Positions 52,197 to 61,786 of a stretch of DNA of 64,000 nt are shown here, piece by piece. Position numbers and translations under genes: made by a program. The stretch is from Eubacterium sp. (GTDB lineage: Bacteria > Bacillota > Clostridia > Lachnospirales > Lachnospiraceae). Position 1 is the first letter of the stretch, and every line of letters starts with the position of its first letter. Below the pieces are notes generated by a model. The model did not search any database and had not been told where the DNA came from. It worked only from the letters and a program-made list of their open reading frames with translations. Where the stretch lies: the NCBI GenBank assembly GCA_017477505.1, contig JAFUVQ010000054.1, positions 1 to 64,000 on the forward strand, in the 5' to 3' direction.

Positions 52197-54629
52197 ATGA
52201 ATACACCTATTTCATGGATAAAAGCATATGTTCCGGATCTTGATGTAGAACCCCAGGAATTCGTTGATAAGATTACTCTTTCCGGTTCTCACGTTGAAAA
52301 TTACGTAAGATATGATAAGAATCTTGATAAGATTGTTGTAGGAAAGATACTTGAGATAAAGAAACATCCTGATGCTGATAAGCTGGTTATCTGTCAGGTT
52401 GATGTTGGAGGACAGGAACCTATTCAGATAGTTACCGGTGCTCCAAATGTTAAGGAGGGAGACCTTGTTCCGACAGTACTTGACGGAGGACGGGTTGCCG
52501 GCGGACATGATGGCGGCGAGCTTCCACCTGACGGTATCAGGATTAAGAAAGGCAAGCTCCGTGGCGTTGAGTCCTTCGGTATGATGTGTGCAATAGAAGA
52601 ACTTGGTTCTTCAAGAGATATGTATCCTGAGGCTCCGGAAGACGGCGTTTATATATTCCCTGCTGATGCAGGTGTAAAGCCTGGAGATGATGCCGTAAAG
52701 GCTCTCGGACTTGATGATGTAAATGTGGAGTATGAGATTACTTCTAACAGAGTAGACTGTTTCTCCATAATCGGTATGGCAAGAGAGACGGCAGTTACAT
52801 TTGACCTTCCATTTTATCCGCCGGTTGTAGAAGTAAAGGAGGAAGGGGAAGAAAAATCATCTGACTATATTGATGTTGAGATTCAGGCTCCCGATCTTTG
52901 TAAGAGATATATAGGGCGTGTTGTTAAGGATATCAAGATAGGACCTTCACCGAAGTGGATGCAGCAGAGACTTCGTGCTCAGGGTATACGTTCAATCAAC
53001 AATATAGTAGATATCACAAACTATATCATGGAAGAATATGGTCAGCCTATGCATGCTTTCGACCTTTCTACCATAGCAGGCAATAAGATCATAGTAAAGA
53101 GAGCTGAAGACGGTGAGAAGTTTGTAACTCTTGACGGTCAGGAAAGAACACTTGACAGCGATATGCTTATGATATGCGATGCTGAAAAACCTGTTGCACT
53201 TGCAGGAATCATGGGAGGCGAAAACTCCATGGTTACTGAAGGAATGACAACGCTTCTTTTTGAGGCGGCTACATTTGACGGAACAAATATAAGACTCTCT
53301 TCTAAGAGAGTAGGTCTTCGTACAGAGAGCTCAAGTACTTTTGAAAAGGGGCTTGATCCTAACCTTGCAGAAGAAGCTATCAATCGTGCATGTCAGCTGG
53401 TTGAAGAGATGGGAGCAGGTACAGTTCTCAAGGGAATGGTTGATGTTTATCCTGAACCGGTTGAACCATGGACACTTCCATTTGAACCTGAAAAGATGAA
53501 CGCACTTCTCGGTACGGATATTCCTGCAGAGAAAATGCTTTATTATTTCGACAGACTCGGTCTTAAGATTGACGATGCAAAGACAACTCTTACGATACCT
53601 ACCTACAGACAGGATCTTCGCTGCATGGCTGATCTTGCTGAAGAGGTCGCAAGATTCTATGGATATGACAATATTCCTACAACGCTTCCGGGTACAAATG
53701 CCGGTATAGGCGGCGTTCAGTACAGGGAGCTTATAGCAGGACTTACAAGAGAAATTGTTCTTGCAAACGGTTTCTCACAGGGGATGAGCTATTCATTTGA
53801 AAGTCCTAAGGTATTTGATAAGCTGCTTATTCCTGAGGACAGCGATTATAGAAAGGCTGTTAAGATAAGCAATCCTCTCGGTGAAGACTTCAGTATCATG
53901 AGAACTGTTTCCCTTAATGGAATGCTTACTTCTCTTGCTACGAATTACAACAGACGTAATAAGAATGTAAGGCTTTTTGAAATGGGAAATGTATATATTC
54001 CAAACAGTCTTCCTCTTACAGAACTTCCTCAGGAGAAGAATACACTTACTCTTGCCATGTATGGTGAAGGAGATTTCTTCTTACTTAAGGGCGTTATTGA
54101 GGAGATTACCGAGAAGCTTGGCTTCGTAAAGGATGTTGAGTATGTTCCTGTTTCAGAATATCCTTTCCTTCATCCGGGTAGACAGGCTAAGGTTATGAAG
54201 GGCGATACTGTTATAGGATATATGGGACAGATACATCCGGAAGTAGTAATGAACTACGATATGAAGGGTGATGTTTATGCGGCAGTACTGGATATGACCT
54301 GCCTTACCGAATTTGCTGATTTCAATATCAAGTATGTTGGAGTTACAAAGTTCCCGGGAAGTACAAGAGATCTCTCACTTCTCTGTGATAAGTCTGTATT
54401 TGTAGGACAGATAGAGAAGATCATAAGAGGAGCTGCAGGCAAGCTTCTTGAAGATATCAAGCTTTTTGATGTATACGAAGGAGAGCGTATAGCTGCTGAT
54501 AAGAAGTCGGTTGCATTCTCACTTTTATTCAGGGCACCTGACAGAACTCTTTCAGATACAGAAGTAAATGCAGCTGTTGATAAGATACTGAAAAAGCTTT
54601 CAGCTGAAGGTATCGAGCTTCGTGCATGA
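52197..54629 (+). CDS. pheT: Phenylalanyl-tRNA synthetase beta subunit
   Basis: 810 residues. Tandem domains: OB-fold tRNA-binding (EMAP-like, 40-155, with HPDADKLVICQVDVG), B3/B4 editing domain (~215-400, RVGLRTESSSTFEKGLDPN), B5 (DNA-binding-like, ~405-480), core (~490-690) and the C-terminal FDX-ACB domain beginning KFPGSTRDLSLLCDKSV. Complete. Starts 16 bp after pheS with AAGAAAGGAGAGAG. Confidence 0.97.
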   Translation: MNTPISWIKAYVPDLDVEPQEFVDKITLSGSHVENYVRYDKNLDKIVVGKILEIKKHPDADKLVICQVDVGGQEPIQIVTGAPNVKEGDLVPTVLDGGRVAGGHDGGELPPDGIRIKKGKLRGVESFGMMCAIEELGSSRDMYPEAPEDGVYIFPADAGVKPGDDAVKALGLDDVNVEYEITSNRVDCFSIIGMARETAVTFDLPFYPPVVEVKEEGEEKSSDYIDVEIQAPDLCKRYIGRVVKDIKIGPSPKWMQQRLRAQGIRSINNIVDITNYIMEEYGQPMHAFDLSTIAGNKIIVKRAEDGEKFVTLDGQERTLDSDMLMICDAEKPVALAGIMGGENSMVTEGMTTLLFEAATFDGTNIRLSSKRVGLRTESSSTFEKGLDPNLAEEAINRACQLVEEMGAGTVLKGMVDVYPEPVEPWTLPFEPEKMNALLGTDIPAEKMLYYFDRLGLKIDDAKTTLTIPTYRQDLRCMADLAEEVARFYGYDNIPTTLPGTNAGIGGVQYRELIAGLTREIVLANGFSQGMSYSFESPKVFDKLLIPEDSDYRKAVKISNPLGEDFSIMRTVSLNGMLTSLATNYNRRNKNVRLFEMGNVYIPNSLPLTELPQEKNTLTLAMYGEGDFFLLKGVIEEITEKLGFVKDVEYVPVSEYPFLHPGRQAKVMKGDTVIGYMGQIHPEVVMNYDMKGDVYAAVLDMTCLTEFADFNIKYVGVTKFPGSTRDLSLLCDKSVFVGQIEKIIRGAAGKLLEDIKLFDVYEGERIAADKKSVAFSLLFRAPDRTLSDTEVNAAVDKILKKLSAEGIELRA

Positions 54630-54684
54630 TCAGAACTAGAATCTTATATGATTTCTGCAAATACTGCTGAGGAAAGAATATAAT

Positions 54685-55727
54685 ATGAATGTACATGATT
54701 TTTATTATGATCTTCCGGAAGAACTGATAGCCCAGGATCCACTCCTTAAGAGGAGTGATTCCAGGCTTATGGTTCTCAATCGGGAGAATGGTACTATAGA
54801 GCATAAAAAATTCAGCGATTGTATAGATTACCTGAATCCCGGTGATTGTCTTGTTATAAATGAAACTAAGGTTATTCCGGCAAGACTTTACGGTGTAAAG
54901 AAGGATACGGGAGCCGCCATAGAGGTACTGCTTCTTAAAAACAAGGGCGATAATGTATGGGAAACTCTCGTTAAGCCCGGAAAGAAGATGAAGGTCGGAG
55001 CCAAGGTGAATTTTGGCGACGAAAGAGAGGATGGTTCTTATATCCTGTCCGGTGAGGTTGTCGGAGTTGTCGAGGAAGGTAACAGACTGATAAAATTCTC
55101 ATATGACGGAATCTGGGAGGAAATCCTTGACAGCCTCGGTGAGATGCCGCTTCCTCCATATATAACTCATAAGCTTGAAGATAAGAACAGATATCAGACG
55201 GTCTACGCTAAGACGGCAGGCTCGGCGGCTGCGCCTACAGCCGGATTACATTTTACGGAAGAATTACTTGAAGCTATTGAAAAAAATGGTATAAAGATAG
55301 CAAGAGTGACACTGCATGTGGGCTCGGAACTTTCCGGCCTGTCAAGGTGGAGAAGATTGAGGAACACCATATGCACAGTGAATTCTATATGATAGATGAG
55401 ACTGCTGCTGATATGATAAATGAAACCAGGAAGAATGGCGGCAGGATCATTTCTGTCGGGACTACCAGCACCAGAACGCTGGAGTCGGTCGCAGAACCGG
55501 ATGGAACCATAAGACCGAAGAGTGGATGGACTGACATTTTTATCTATCCGGGCTATAAGTTCAAATGTGTTGATTCACTTATTACCAACTTCCATCTTCC
55601 CGAGTCAACACTTATAATGCTTGTATCAGCTCTTTATGACAGGCAGCATATACTTGAGGCATATAAAACCGCCGTAGAGGAGAGATACAGATTCTTCTCC
55701 TTCGGTGACGCAATGATGATATTATGA
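54685..55727 (+). pseudogene. queA: S-adenosylmethionine:tRNA ribosyltransferase-isomerase, one-base frameshift
   Basis: QueA makes epoxyqueuosine in tRNA after Tgt. Frame one (54685-55322) encodes a normal N-terminal two-thirds through [10 protein letters not shown] and ARVTLHVG; the rest of Que[21 protein letters not shown] to GDAMMIL, is in the +2 frame. The break is at 55321-55323: GTG GG_CTC GGA ACT; one base (most simply a C or any third base of a Gly codon) is missing. Both parts together make ~346 residues, the family length. Whether it is a true mutation, sequencing error, or programmed shift cannot be told from one sequence. The GDPD start overlaps the queA stop. Confidence 0.88.
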
Positions 55728-57559
55728 AAGATATTAAGGACAGCATAAAACTTATGAGATTTAACAGAAGGAATGTTCTTCTCTTCGAAGGCATACTTCT
55801 TATTGTTTCATATGCTATTTTTATGCCTGTCCTTAATCTTTTTTTCAACCTTTCTATCAGATTCTCCAGGATTCGATACATTTCCAAAGAAAACATACTC
55901 CGATACTTTAAGTCACCTTCCGCATATATCTTTCTTCTGGTGGCTTTCCTGATGATAGCATTTTTCCTTCTCGTTAATGTATCGGGCATAATATATGCTT
56001 ATGATGCTGCAAATGACATGAAGAGGATAAGTGCGGTCCGTATCTTTGCAAGAGGGCTCAGGAATGCGGTGCGTATCTTCAGACCTCGAAATCTACTCCT
56101 GATACCATATATGATTTTTCTCTTTCCGATTTCAGGCGTTGCAATTGTTTCCATTTCGTATATAAATCTTGGTATTCCACCCTATCTGTCACAGCTGATA
56201 AAAGCATCTCCGCTTTCTATATCCGCAATAGGTGTGATCTATGCGGTGATGTCACTGGCGGTAATGGCTTCAATATTTTCAATATATGAATTCTCGCTTA
56301 AGAGAGAATCATTCATAACATCGATGAAGCTGGGAAGAGAGGCTTTGAAGAGGGCAAAGCTGAAAGATTTCATCATAATGGTCATCTGGAATATATCGGT
56401 AATATTTCTGATGATTCTTTTAAATGGTGTGCTCCTTTCATTTCTCCGTAATCTTGCCGAAAAATACATCTCTTCTGGTAATGCTGTTACAATTGTTTAC
56501 GGCATGCTTGATATGATCAATTTTGTGCTGGTGCTTATAATTACAATAATTGCACTTCCAATGAACTTCGCAGTTATCAGTAATTCATACTATAATCTGA
56601 ACCCCAATAAGGAGGGGATTCCCAATATAGATGATATGGATTATTATGCATCGAAGCTTATAGGAAGACAGGGAAGGCGTACGGTAGCGGTCATATTGAT
56701 AGTGGCGCTTTTGCTGGATGGCGGATATCTGCTTCTCAGAAAGATGGATATCATTTCACCTAAGATTGCAAAGCTACATACCGCTGAGGTGACCGCCCAC
56801 AGAGGAGCGAGTCATGGAGCACCGGAGAATACACTTGCTGCATTTTCACTTGCCATAGAGGAAGGTGCAGATTATATAGAGCTGGATGTAAGAGAGACTA
56901 AAGACGGTGAACTCATTATTATGCATGACGAAAATCTGAAGCGTACCTGTGGTGTGGATAAAAAGGTTGGTAAACAGACCTTTAAACAGATCAGAAAATA
57001 CAGTGCAGGGAAGAAATTCAGCAAGAAATTTAAGGATGAAAAAGTTCCGACTTTAAGAGAGGCGATAGAGCTTATAGGAGATTCTGCTGTCATAAATATA
57101 GAGATTAAGACTTCAAATACAGATAAGCATCTGGTCGAAGGTATAGTTGATCTGGTGCATGAATATAATATCGGACAGCAGGTAGTTATAGCGTCCACGT
57201 CCTCTAAGGCGCTCCGCAAAGTAAAGGAACTGGATCCGTCTCTGAAGACTGTTTATATTATGCAGATAGCATACGGAGATTTCTACAGTATGAGTTTTGT
57301 GGATGTCTACAGCGTAAAATATACATTTGTATCCTATGATATGGTGAAGAAGATTCATAATATGGGTAAAGAGATATATGTCTGGACTGTAGATGACAGA
57401 AACGTTTTAGAACAGATGATGCAGAAAAATGTAGATAATATTATTACCAACAATCCGGAGTATGTAAAGGAAACAATGTCTTCTATCTATGAAGAGGGTT
57501 CACTTTATGATATCATATCATCATATATTGAATCCAATGCTCCGAAACTGGGAGAGTAG
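55724..57559 (+). CDS. Membrane glycerophosphodiester phosphodiesterase
   Basis: 611 residues. Residues 1-340 form a multi-span membrane domain of the glycerophosphoryl diester phosphodiesterase membrane type (about eight helices). The C-terminal catalytic domain starts at [19 protein letters not shown] (~350), then [31 protein letters not shown] (metal-binding Glu/Asp/His) and ends in VWTVDD...ITNNPEYV. It hydrolyses glycerophosphodiesters, possibly from lipids or teichoic acids. ATG 55724 overlaps the queA stop by 4 bp. Confidence 0.93.
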   Translation: MKDIKDSIKLMRFNRRNVLLFEGILLIVSYAIFMPVLNLFFNLSIRFSRIRYISKENILRYFKSPSAYIFLLVAFLMIAFFLLVNVSGIIYAYDAANDMKRISAVRIFARGLRNAVRIFRPRNLLLIPYMIFLFPISGVAIVSISYINLGIPPYLSQLIKASPLSISAIGVIYAVMSLAVMASIFSIYEFSLKRESFITSMKLGREALKRAKLKDFIIMVIWNISVIFLMILLNGVLLSFLRNLAEKYISSGNAVTIVYGMLDMINFVLVLIITIIALPMNFAVISNSYYNLNPNKEGIPNIDDMDYYASKLIGRQGRRTVAVILIVALLLDGGYLLLRKMDIISPKIAKLHTAEVTAHRGASHGAPENTLAAFSLAIEEGADYIELDVRETKDGELIIMHDENLKRTCGVDKKVGKQTFKQIRKYSAGKKFSKKFKDEKVPTLREAIELIGDSAVINIEIKTSNTDKHLVEGIVDLVHEYNIGQQVVIASTSSKALRKVKELDPSLKTVYIMQIAYGDFYSMSFVDVYSVKYTFVSYDMVKKIHNMGKEIYVWTVDDRNVLEQMMQKNVDNIITNNPEYVKETMSSIYEEGSLYDIISSYIESNAPKLGE

Positions 57560-57657
57560 GCTCCGGTTACTGAAAATGAGTAACGGGAATTCATCAATAG
57601 TGAGGTATGTATGACGCGACATTATGTCGCTGCATAAATATGCAATCAGGGATTTAA

Positions 57658-58398
57658 ATGAAAATAATAATGGTCGCCGCGGGAAATGCGGATAAAAATA
57701 TCATAAATGAATATTACACTCCCGAAAAAACATATCTGGTAGGGATTGACGGCGGTACAAGATTTATCCTTGACGCGGGGCTGGTGCCCGACCTTTTTGT
57801 TGGAGATATGGATTCCCTTATCATTTCTGATGAGGAGAGAATCAGGCTTTCTGAAGCAGAATGTGTAAAGCTTGTACCCGAAAAGGATGATACTGATACG
57901 GAGCATGCTGTCAGGCTTATATTGGAAAGACTGAAAAGCGGATGGGTGCCTGCTCCTGGAAGATTAGATGATCCGGCCGGAATAAGTGTTCCGGATGAAC
58001 CAAATGATCTGTATGACCAGGACAATGACGGTGCAATGCAGATAATCATTTTGGGGGCTACCGGTACCAGGCTTGACCATACATTTGCGAATATCAATCT
58101 TCTTAAGCTGTTTGAAGAAAACGGGATAAATGCATTTATCCGGGATGAACATAACCGGATCAGAGTGGCAGGAAAGAATATATGTCTTAAGAAGGCTGAA
58201 AGCTTCGGGAAGTATTTCTCCCTTCTTCCATTCACGGATGAAGTTAAGGGGCTTTCCATAAAGGGTGCAAAGTATGAACTGGATGATTATATTCTGACCC
58301 GGGGGACAGCGAGATGTGTAAGTAATGAATATACGGAAGGTGATGTTTTTATTTCATTTGAAAGCGGAAGCCTTATAGTTATTGAAAGTGTTGATTAA
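57658..58398 (+). CDS. thiN: Thiamine pyrophosphokinase
   Basis: Transfers pyrophosphate from ATP to thiamine. 246 residues versus ~210 usual. VGIDGGTRFILDAGLVPDLFVGDMDS (~25-50) and DTDTEHAVRLIL (~80) are the family core, with GATGTRLDHTFANINLL next. A hydrophilic insert of ~35 residues rich in Pro/Asp (PAPGRLDDPAGISVPDEPND) separates the last two, explaining the extra length. Weak ribosome binding site, ATG 57658. Confidence 0.92.
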   Translation: MKIIMVAAGNADKNIINEYYTPEKTYLVGIDGGTRFILDAGLVPDLFVGDMDSLIISDEERIRLSEAECVKLVPEKDDTDTEHAVRLILERLKSGWVPAPGRLDDPAGISVPDEPNDLYDQDNDGAMQIIILGATGTRLDHTFANINLLKLFEENGINAFIRDEHNRIRVAGKNICLKKAESFGKYFSLLPFTDEVKGLSIKGAKYELDDYILTRGTARCVSNEYTEGDVFISFESGSLIVIESVD

Positions 58399-58451
58399 AT
58401 TTTGAGAAGATACCGTTACAGGAGTCGGTATCAGGAAAGGCCGGAAGATAT

Positions 58452-59903
58452 ATGGACAGAAACTATCTTGACGGAGATAAAAACATACATGGCCTCAGTC
58501 TTGGATTCTCCACGTGGGTAATATCCGTAGGCGTTATGGTGCTTTATATCATTCCCGGGACGATTTACCGTCATGGAATGGGAAGCGCCTGGTTTGCACT
58601 GGGGCTTGGAGGAGGACTTTTCCTGTCCTGGAGTATCATTTCCTACAGACTCATGCTTTACGCTACAAAAGAAAAAGGTGTTGCCCTGATATCTGAATTC
58701 CTGGATGAGAGATATAAAAAAAGAAGTCTGGCAGGTGCATTAAGCAGACTGATAATTGCATGTTTTTCATTTTCAATGATGATATTTACCGTAAGCTTTT
58801 TTCTTTCATTTCTTGAAAATATACTGCCCGGAAAAGGACTCATAATTCTGATCGCTATATTGGTCACTATCAATATTTATACTATTTTCTTCGGAATCAA
58901 GGGGATAGCGGATATTAACCTTGTCAAGGGAACTGTTATATTTGCTGCTATAGCAATGCTTCTTGTTTCTATATGGTTTATTCTCGGAAGGCAGGGACTT
59001 CTTGAAGGGCTCTTTGTCAGTCATCCCAAAGGCGGTATGACTAATTTTCTGGATGCTACATGCGTTGATGGAGAGCCTCTTAAAGCTATGGATATAGTAT
59101 CGGATCTTTCCTGGATGCTGGTTGTTCCGGGAATCCCTAATATTACAAATCTTTATATGGCATATGGAAATACCAGAGACCTGTCAAAAGGAAGAATCGC
59201 AGCCATGATATCGACTTCTACATGTCTTTTTGCGTCAGGTGTGCTGGCGGTATTTCTCCGCGCATATCTTGCAGATGGCACTTATGCTGCAAGAAACCTG
59301 TCCATGAACGATGTTGTGAAAAACACTATGAACAGTCTCGGACAGGAGAATAATCTGTTCGGATGGACCAGACTGGTCTTCCTTTTTGCTATCGTTGCTG
59401 CGGTTATGTCCATTATTGATTCCTGTCTTCATCTGTTCACATCCATTGTAAGTACGAGGATAATGAACGGAAGAAAAGAAAGAGAGAGACATTCCAGAAC
59501 CTATATCATGTCGGTGAGTACTATTGCGCTTTTTATTTCATTACTTGTAGGACTTTATGCAGAAGGCCTGGAAATGTATATATTCAAATTTGCTCTTATG
59601 GAGACAGGATGCATACTTGCTCCTGTAATCTTCATGGCTCTGTATGACAGAAGAAGTAACGAAAAGGGGATACTCTGTGGAATGATATCCGGAGCTACCG
59701 TACCGCTTGCATGGAATTATGCCACATTTATTAAACAGGGAGATGAACTGCTGACACTTTATGAATACACCGGACTTTACGGAATACTCCCGTCAATTGC
59801 ATTTTCAATCGTACTTATCTGGATCATAAGCCGTTTGACCAAAGATGTAGACACTAAAGTCAAAGAAGAATTCGATGAAGTAAAGAAACATATAGAAATT
59901 TGA
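58452..59903 (+). CDS. Sodium:solute symporter family transporter
   Basis: A 483-residue membrane protein with about thirteen helices, of the SSS (PutP/PanF-like) family. Supporting segments are the N-terminal LGFSTWVISVGVM helix, LGLGGGLFLSWS, ISEFLDERY (typical short cytoplasmic loop) and DIVSDLSWMLVVPGIPNITNLYMAYG in the centre. The substrate cannot be inferred; nothing metabolic is adjacent. GGAAGATAT upstream of ATG 58452. A leftward-facing hairpin follows the stop. Confidence 0.85.
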   Translation: MDRNYLDGDKNIHGLSLGFSTWVISVGVMVLYIIPGTIYRHGMGSAWFALGLGGGLFLSWSIISYRLMLYATKEKGVALISEFLDERYKKRSLAGALSRLIIACFSFSMMIFTVSFFLSFLENILPGKGLIILIAILVTINIYTIFFGIKGIADINLVKGTVIFAAIAMLLVSIWFILGRQGLLEGLFVSHPKGGMTNFLDATCVDGEPLKAMDIVSDLSWMLVVPGIPNITNLYMAYGNTRDLSKGRIAAMISTSTCLFASGVLAVFLRAYLADGTYAARNLSMNDVVKNTMNSLGQENNLFGWTRLVFLFAIVAAVMSIIDSCLHLFTSIVSTRIMNGRKERERHSRTYIMSVSTIALFISLLVGLYAEGLEMYIFKFALMETGCILAPVIFMALYDRRSNEKGILCGMISGATVPLAWNYATFIKQGDELLTLYEYTGLYGILPSIAFSIVLIWIISRLTKDVDTKVKEEFDEVKKHIEI

Positions 59904-59922
59904 AATGAAAGTATTGTGAATG

Positions 59923-59955
59923 CAAAAAAAAGACCACTCAATACTTGAGCGGTCT
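59923..59955 (-). terminator. Leftward-facing intrinsic terminator
   Basis: AGACCACTCAA (59931-59941), loop TAC, TTGAGCGGTCT (59945-59955). The A-run lies to the left (59924-59930), so the U-tract exists only in minus-strand RNA. It would terminate leftward transcription from the 60-kb intergenic region, or act weakly for the transporter on the plus strand. Confidence 0.6.
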
Positions 59956-60149
59956 GAGGACACTACATACATTACCTAATAAGACGAGAGCGTTATGAAT
60001 TAACTGTGCTTAATATAAACAATAAATATGAACAAATTATGTCATAAAAGATAACAGTTCGTAAAATGTTATGTAAATTAAAGGATTTTAGACAAAATAC
60101 AGTGCATTTTTGAATTTAATTATATTGTGTGGAAGAAAAATCTATTCTG

Positions 60150-60158
60150 TGGTACAAT
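60150..60158 (+). promoter_or_regulatory. Extended -10 promoter of pyrH
   Basis: TGGTACAAT (TGn-TACAAT); no good -35. Places the transcript start near 60165, about 100 nt before the pyrH start. Confidence 0.5.
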
Positions 60159-60193
60159 ATGCGTCATGGAAACTCATATTGTATCTGATGAAC

Positions 60194-60222
60194 CCGGACA
60201 GGCCTTTCGGGGTCCTGACCGG
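60194..60222 (+). promoter_or_regulatory. Hairpin in the pyrH leader
   Basis: CCGG (60194-60197) + CAGG (60199-60202) pair with CCTG (60214-60217) + CCGG (60219-60222), with an A-A mismatch. No U-tract. Not a PyrR-type element that I can recognise. Confidence 0.4.
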
Positions 60223-60266
60223 TTTGGCATGTGGATATATTAAATTCAAAAAAAGGAGGAACACCG

Positions 60267-61115
60267 GTGGGAATCGGAGGTTATAGTAAAGGATTTACAG
60301 AGGCTGTAAATGAAATGCTGCCTGTTGCTGATATAGAACTGATAGAGAAGGACCTGGAGGAGAGAAAGGCTATGAAGGAAGAAAAGAAGAATGTTAAGAA
60401 AAAAGGAAAGCCTAAGTTAAAAAGGGTACTTCTTAAGCTTTCGGGAGAGGCTCTCGCAGGTGAGAACAAGACAGGTTTTTCAGAGGATACTGTCAAGGCA
60501 GTTGCCGATCAGATAAGACGTGTTTCAGATACAGGCATTGAGCTTGCCATAGTTATAGGTGGAGGAAACTTCTGGAGAGGCAGGACCTCAAATGATATGG
60601 ACAGAGTTAAGGCGGATCAGATAGGTATGCTGGCTACTGTCATGAACTGCATCTATACTGCGGATATATTCAGAATGTACGGACTCAGATGTCACGTAAT
60701 GACTCCGTTTTTATGCGGAAGTATGACTGAGCTTTTCGACAGAGATAAGGCTGTAAGCTATATGGAGAAAGGCGATATTGTATTCTTTGCAGGTGGAACC
60801 GGACATCCATATTTCTCAACTGATATGGCAACGGTTCTTATGGCTGTTGAGATAAAGGCAGATACAATACTTGCCGCAAAGGCTATAGACGGCGTTTATT
60901 CCGCAGATCCCAAGACAGATCCTACAGCCGTTAAGTATGATAAGATTTCCATGCAGGAGGTTGTGGAGAAGAAACTCGGAGTTATCGATCTTGCGGCATC
61001 CGTGCTGGCAATGGAAAATAAAATGCCTATGATGCTTTTCGGATTATCCGGAGAGAATTCGATAGTAAATGCTTTATCAGATAAGTTTACGGGAACTATA
61101 GTTACCGTTGAATAA
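60267..61115 (+). CDS. pyrH: UMP kinase with N-terminal extension
   Basis: Phosphorylates UMP to UDP. The catalytic core begins at KRVLLKLSGEALAGE (residues ~52-66) and is complete (VIGGGNFWRGR, HVMTPFLCGSMTE, FAGGTGHPYFSTD, AAKAIDGVYSADPK). Ahead of it are ~50 residues not found in typical PyrH: a GIGGYSKGFTEAVNEMLP segment and a Lys/Glu-rich helix. AAGGAGG (60253-60259) seven nt before GTG 60267 supports translation of the extension; an internal ATG at 60372 is an alternative. rpsB and tsf, the usual neighbours, are missing; frr follows. Confidence 0.9.
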   Translation: MGIGGYSKGFTEAVNEMLPVADIELIEKDLEERKAMKEEKKNVKKKGKPKLKRVLLKLSGEALAGENKTGFSEDTVKAVADQIRRVSDTGIELAIVIGGGNFWRGRTSNDMDRVKADQIGMLATVMNCIYTADIFRMYGLRCHVMTPFLCGSMTELFDRDKAVSYMEKGDIVFFAGGTGHPYFSTDMATVLMAVEIKADTILAAKAIDGVYSADPKTDPTAVKYDKISMQEVVEKKLGVIDLAASVLAMENKMPMMLFGLSGENSIVNALSDKFTGTIVTVE

Positions 61116-61167
61116 AAAAATACATTTAAAATTTGTCACATATGTGTATCAAGGAGGGGGAACAAAA

Positions 61168-61710
61168 ATGATTGATTATGAAGGTAAGATGAAGAAGGCA
61201 GTAGAAGTGCTCGTGTCTGATTTCGGTACGATAAGAGCAGGAAGAGCAAATCCGCATATACTTGATAAGATTAAGGTTGATTATTACGGAGTTCCTTCAA
61301 ATCTGCAGAGCGTTGCCAATATCGCAATTCCTGATGCAAGAACCATAACCATTACTCCTTATGAGTCAAAGATGGTTAAGGATATCGAGAAGGCTATCAA
61401 TGTATCAGATCTCGGCATTGCTCCAAATAATGACGGTAAGAGCGTTATTCTCAGAATTCCTGAGCTTACTGAGGACAGAAGAAAAGAACTTTCCAAAGAA
61501 GTTAAGAAGAGAGGCGAGGAAGCTAAAGTTAAGGTTAGAAATATACGTCGTGATGCCAATGATGAGATCAAGAAACAGGGCAAGGCCGGTGAGATTTCAG
61601 AAGATGAGCAGAAGGATATCGAGGCTAAGATTCAGAAGGTTACAGATAAGTTCATAGTTGATATCGATGCAAAGGTTGATGCTAAGGTTAAGGAACTTAT
61701 GACTGTTTAA
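61168..61710 (+). CDS. frr: Ribosome recycling factor
   Basis: Splits post-termination ribosomes with EF-G. 180 residues. RAGRANPHILDKIKVDYYGVPS and ALGIAPNNDGKSVILRIPELTEDRRKEL-type sequence (here DLGIAPNNDGKSVILRIP) are diagnostic. AAGGAGGGGG precedes ATG 61168; the upstream frame extension overlaps the end of pyrH and is not used. Next in order are uppS and cdsA. Confidence 0.97.
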   Translation: MIDYEGKMKKAVEVLVSDFGTIRAGRANPHILDKIKVDYYGVPSNLQSVANIAIPDARTITITPYESKMVKDIEKAINVSDLGIAPNNDGKSVILRIPELTEDRRKELSKEVKKRGEEAKVKVRNIRRDANDEIKKQGKAGEISEDEQKDIEAKIQKVTDKFIVDIDAKVDAKVKELMTV

Positions 61711-61786
61711 TTACGCGGACTGATCCGGTTTTATTCCGGTAAACGGTTTGCCCCGGGACGGCAGGTCGGTACAGAGGATAAGATAA

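Noticed and set aside
55318..55330. Programmed frameshift in queA
   Set aside because: No slippery heptamer or downstream stimulatory structure is evident at the break; a simple deletion or sequencing error is more likely.
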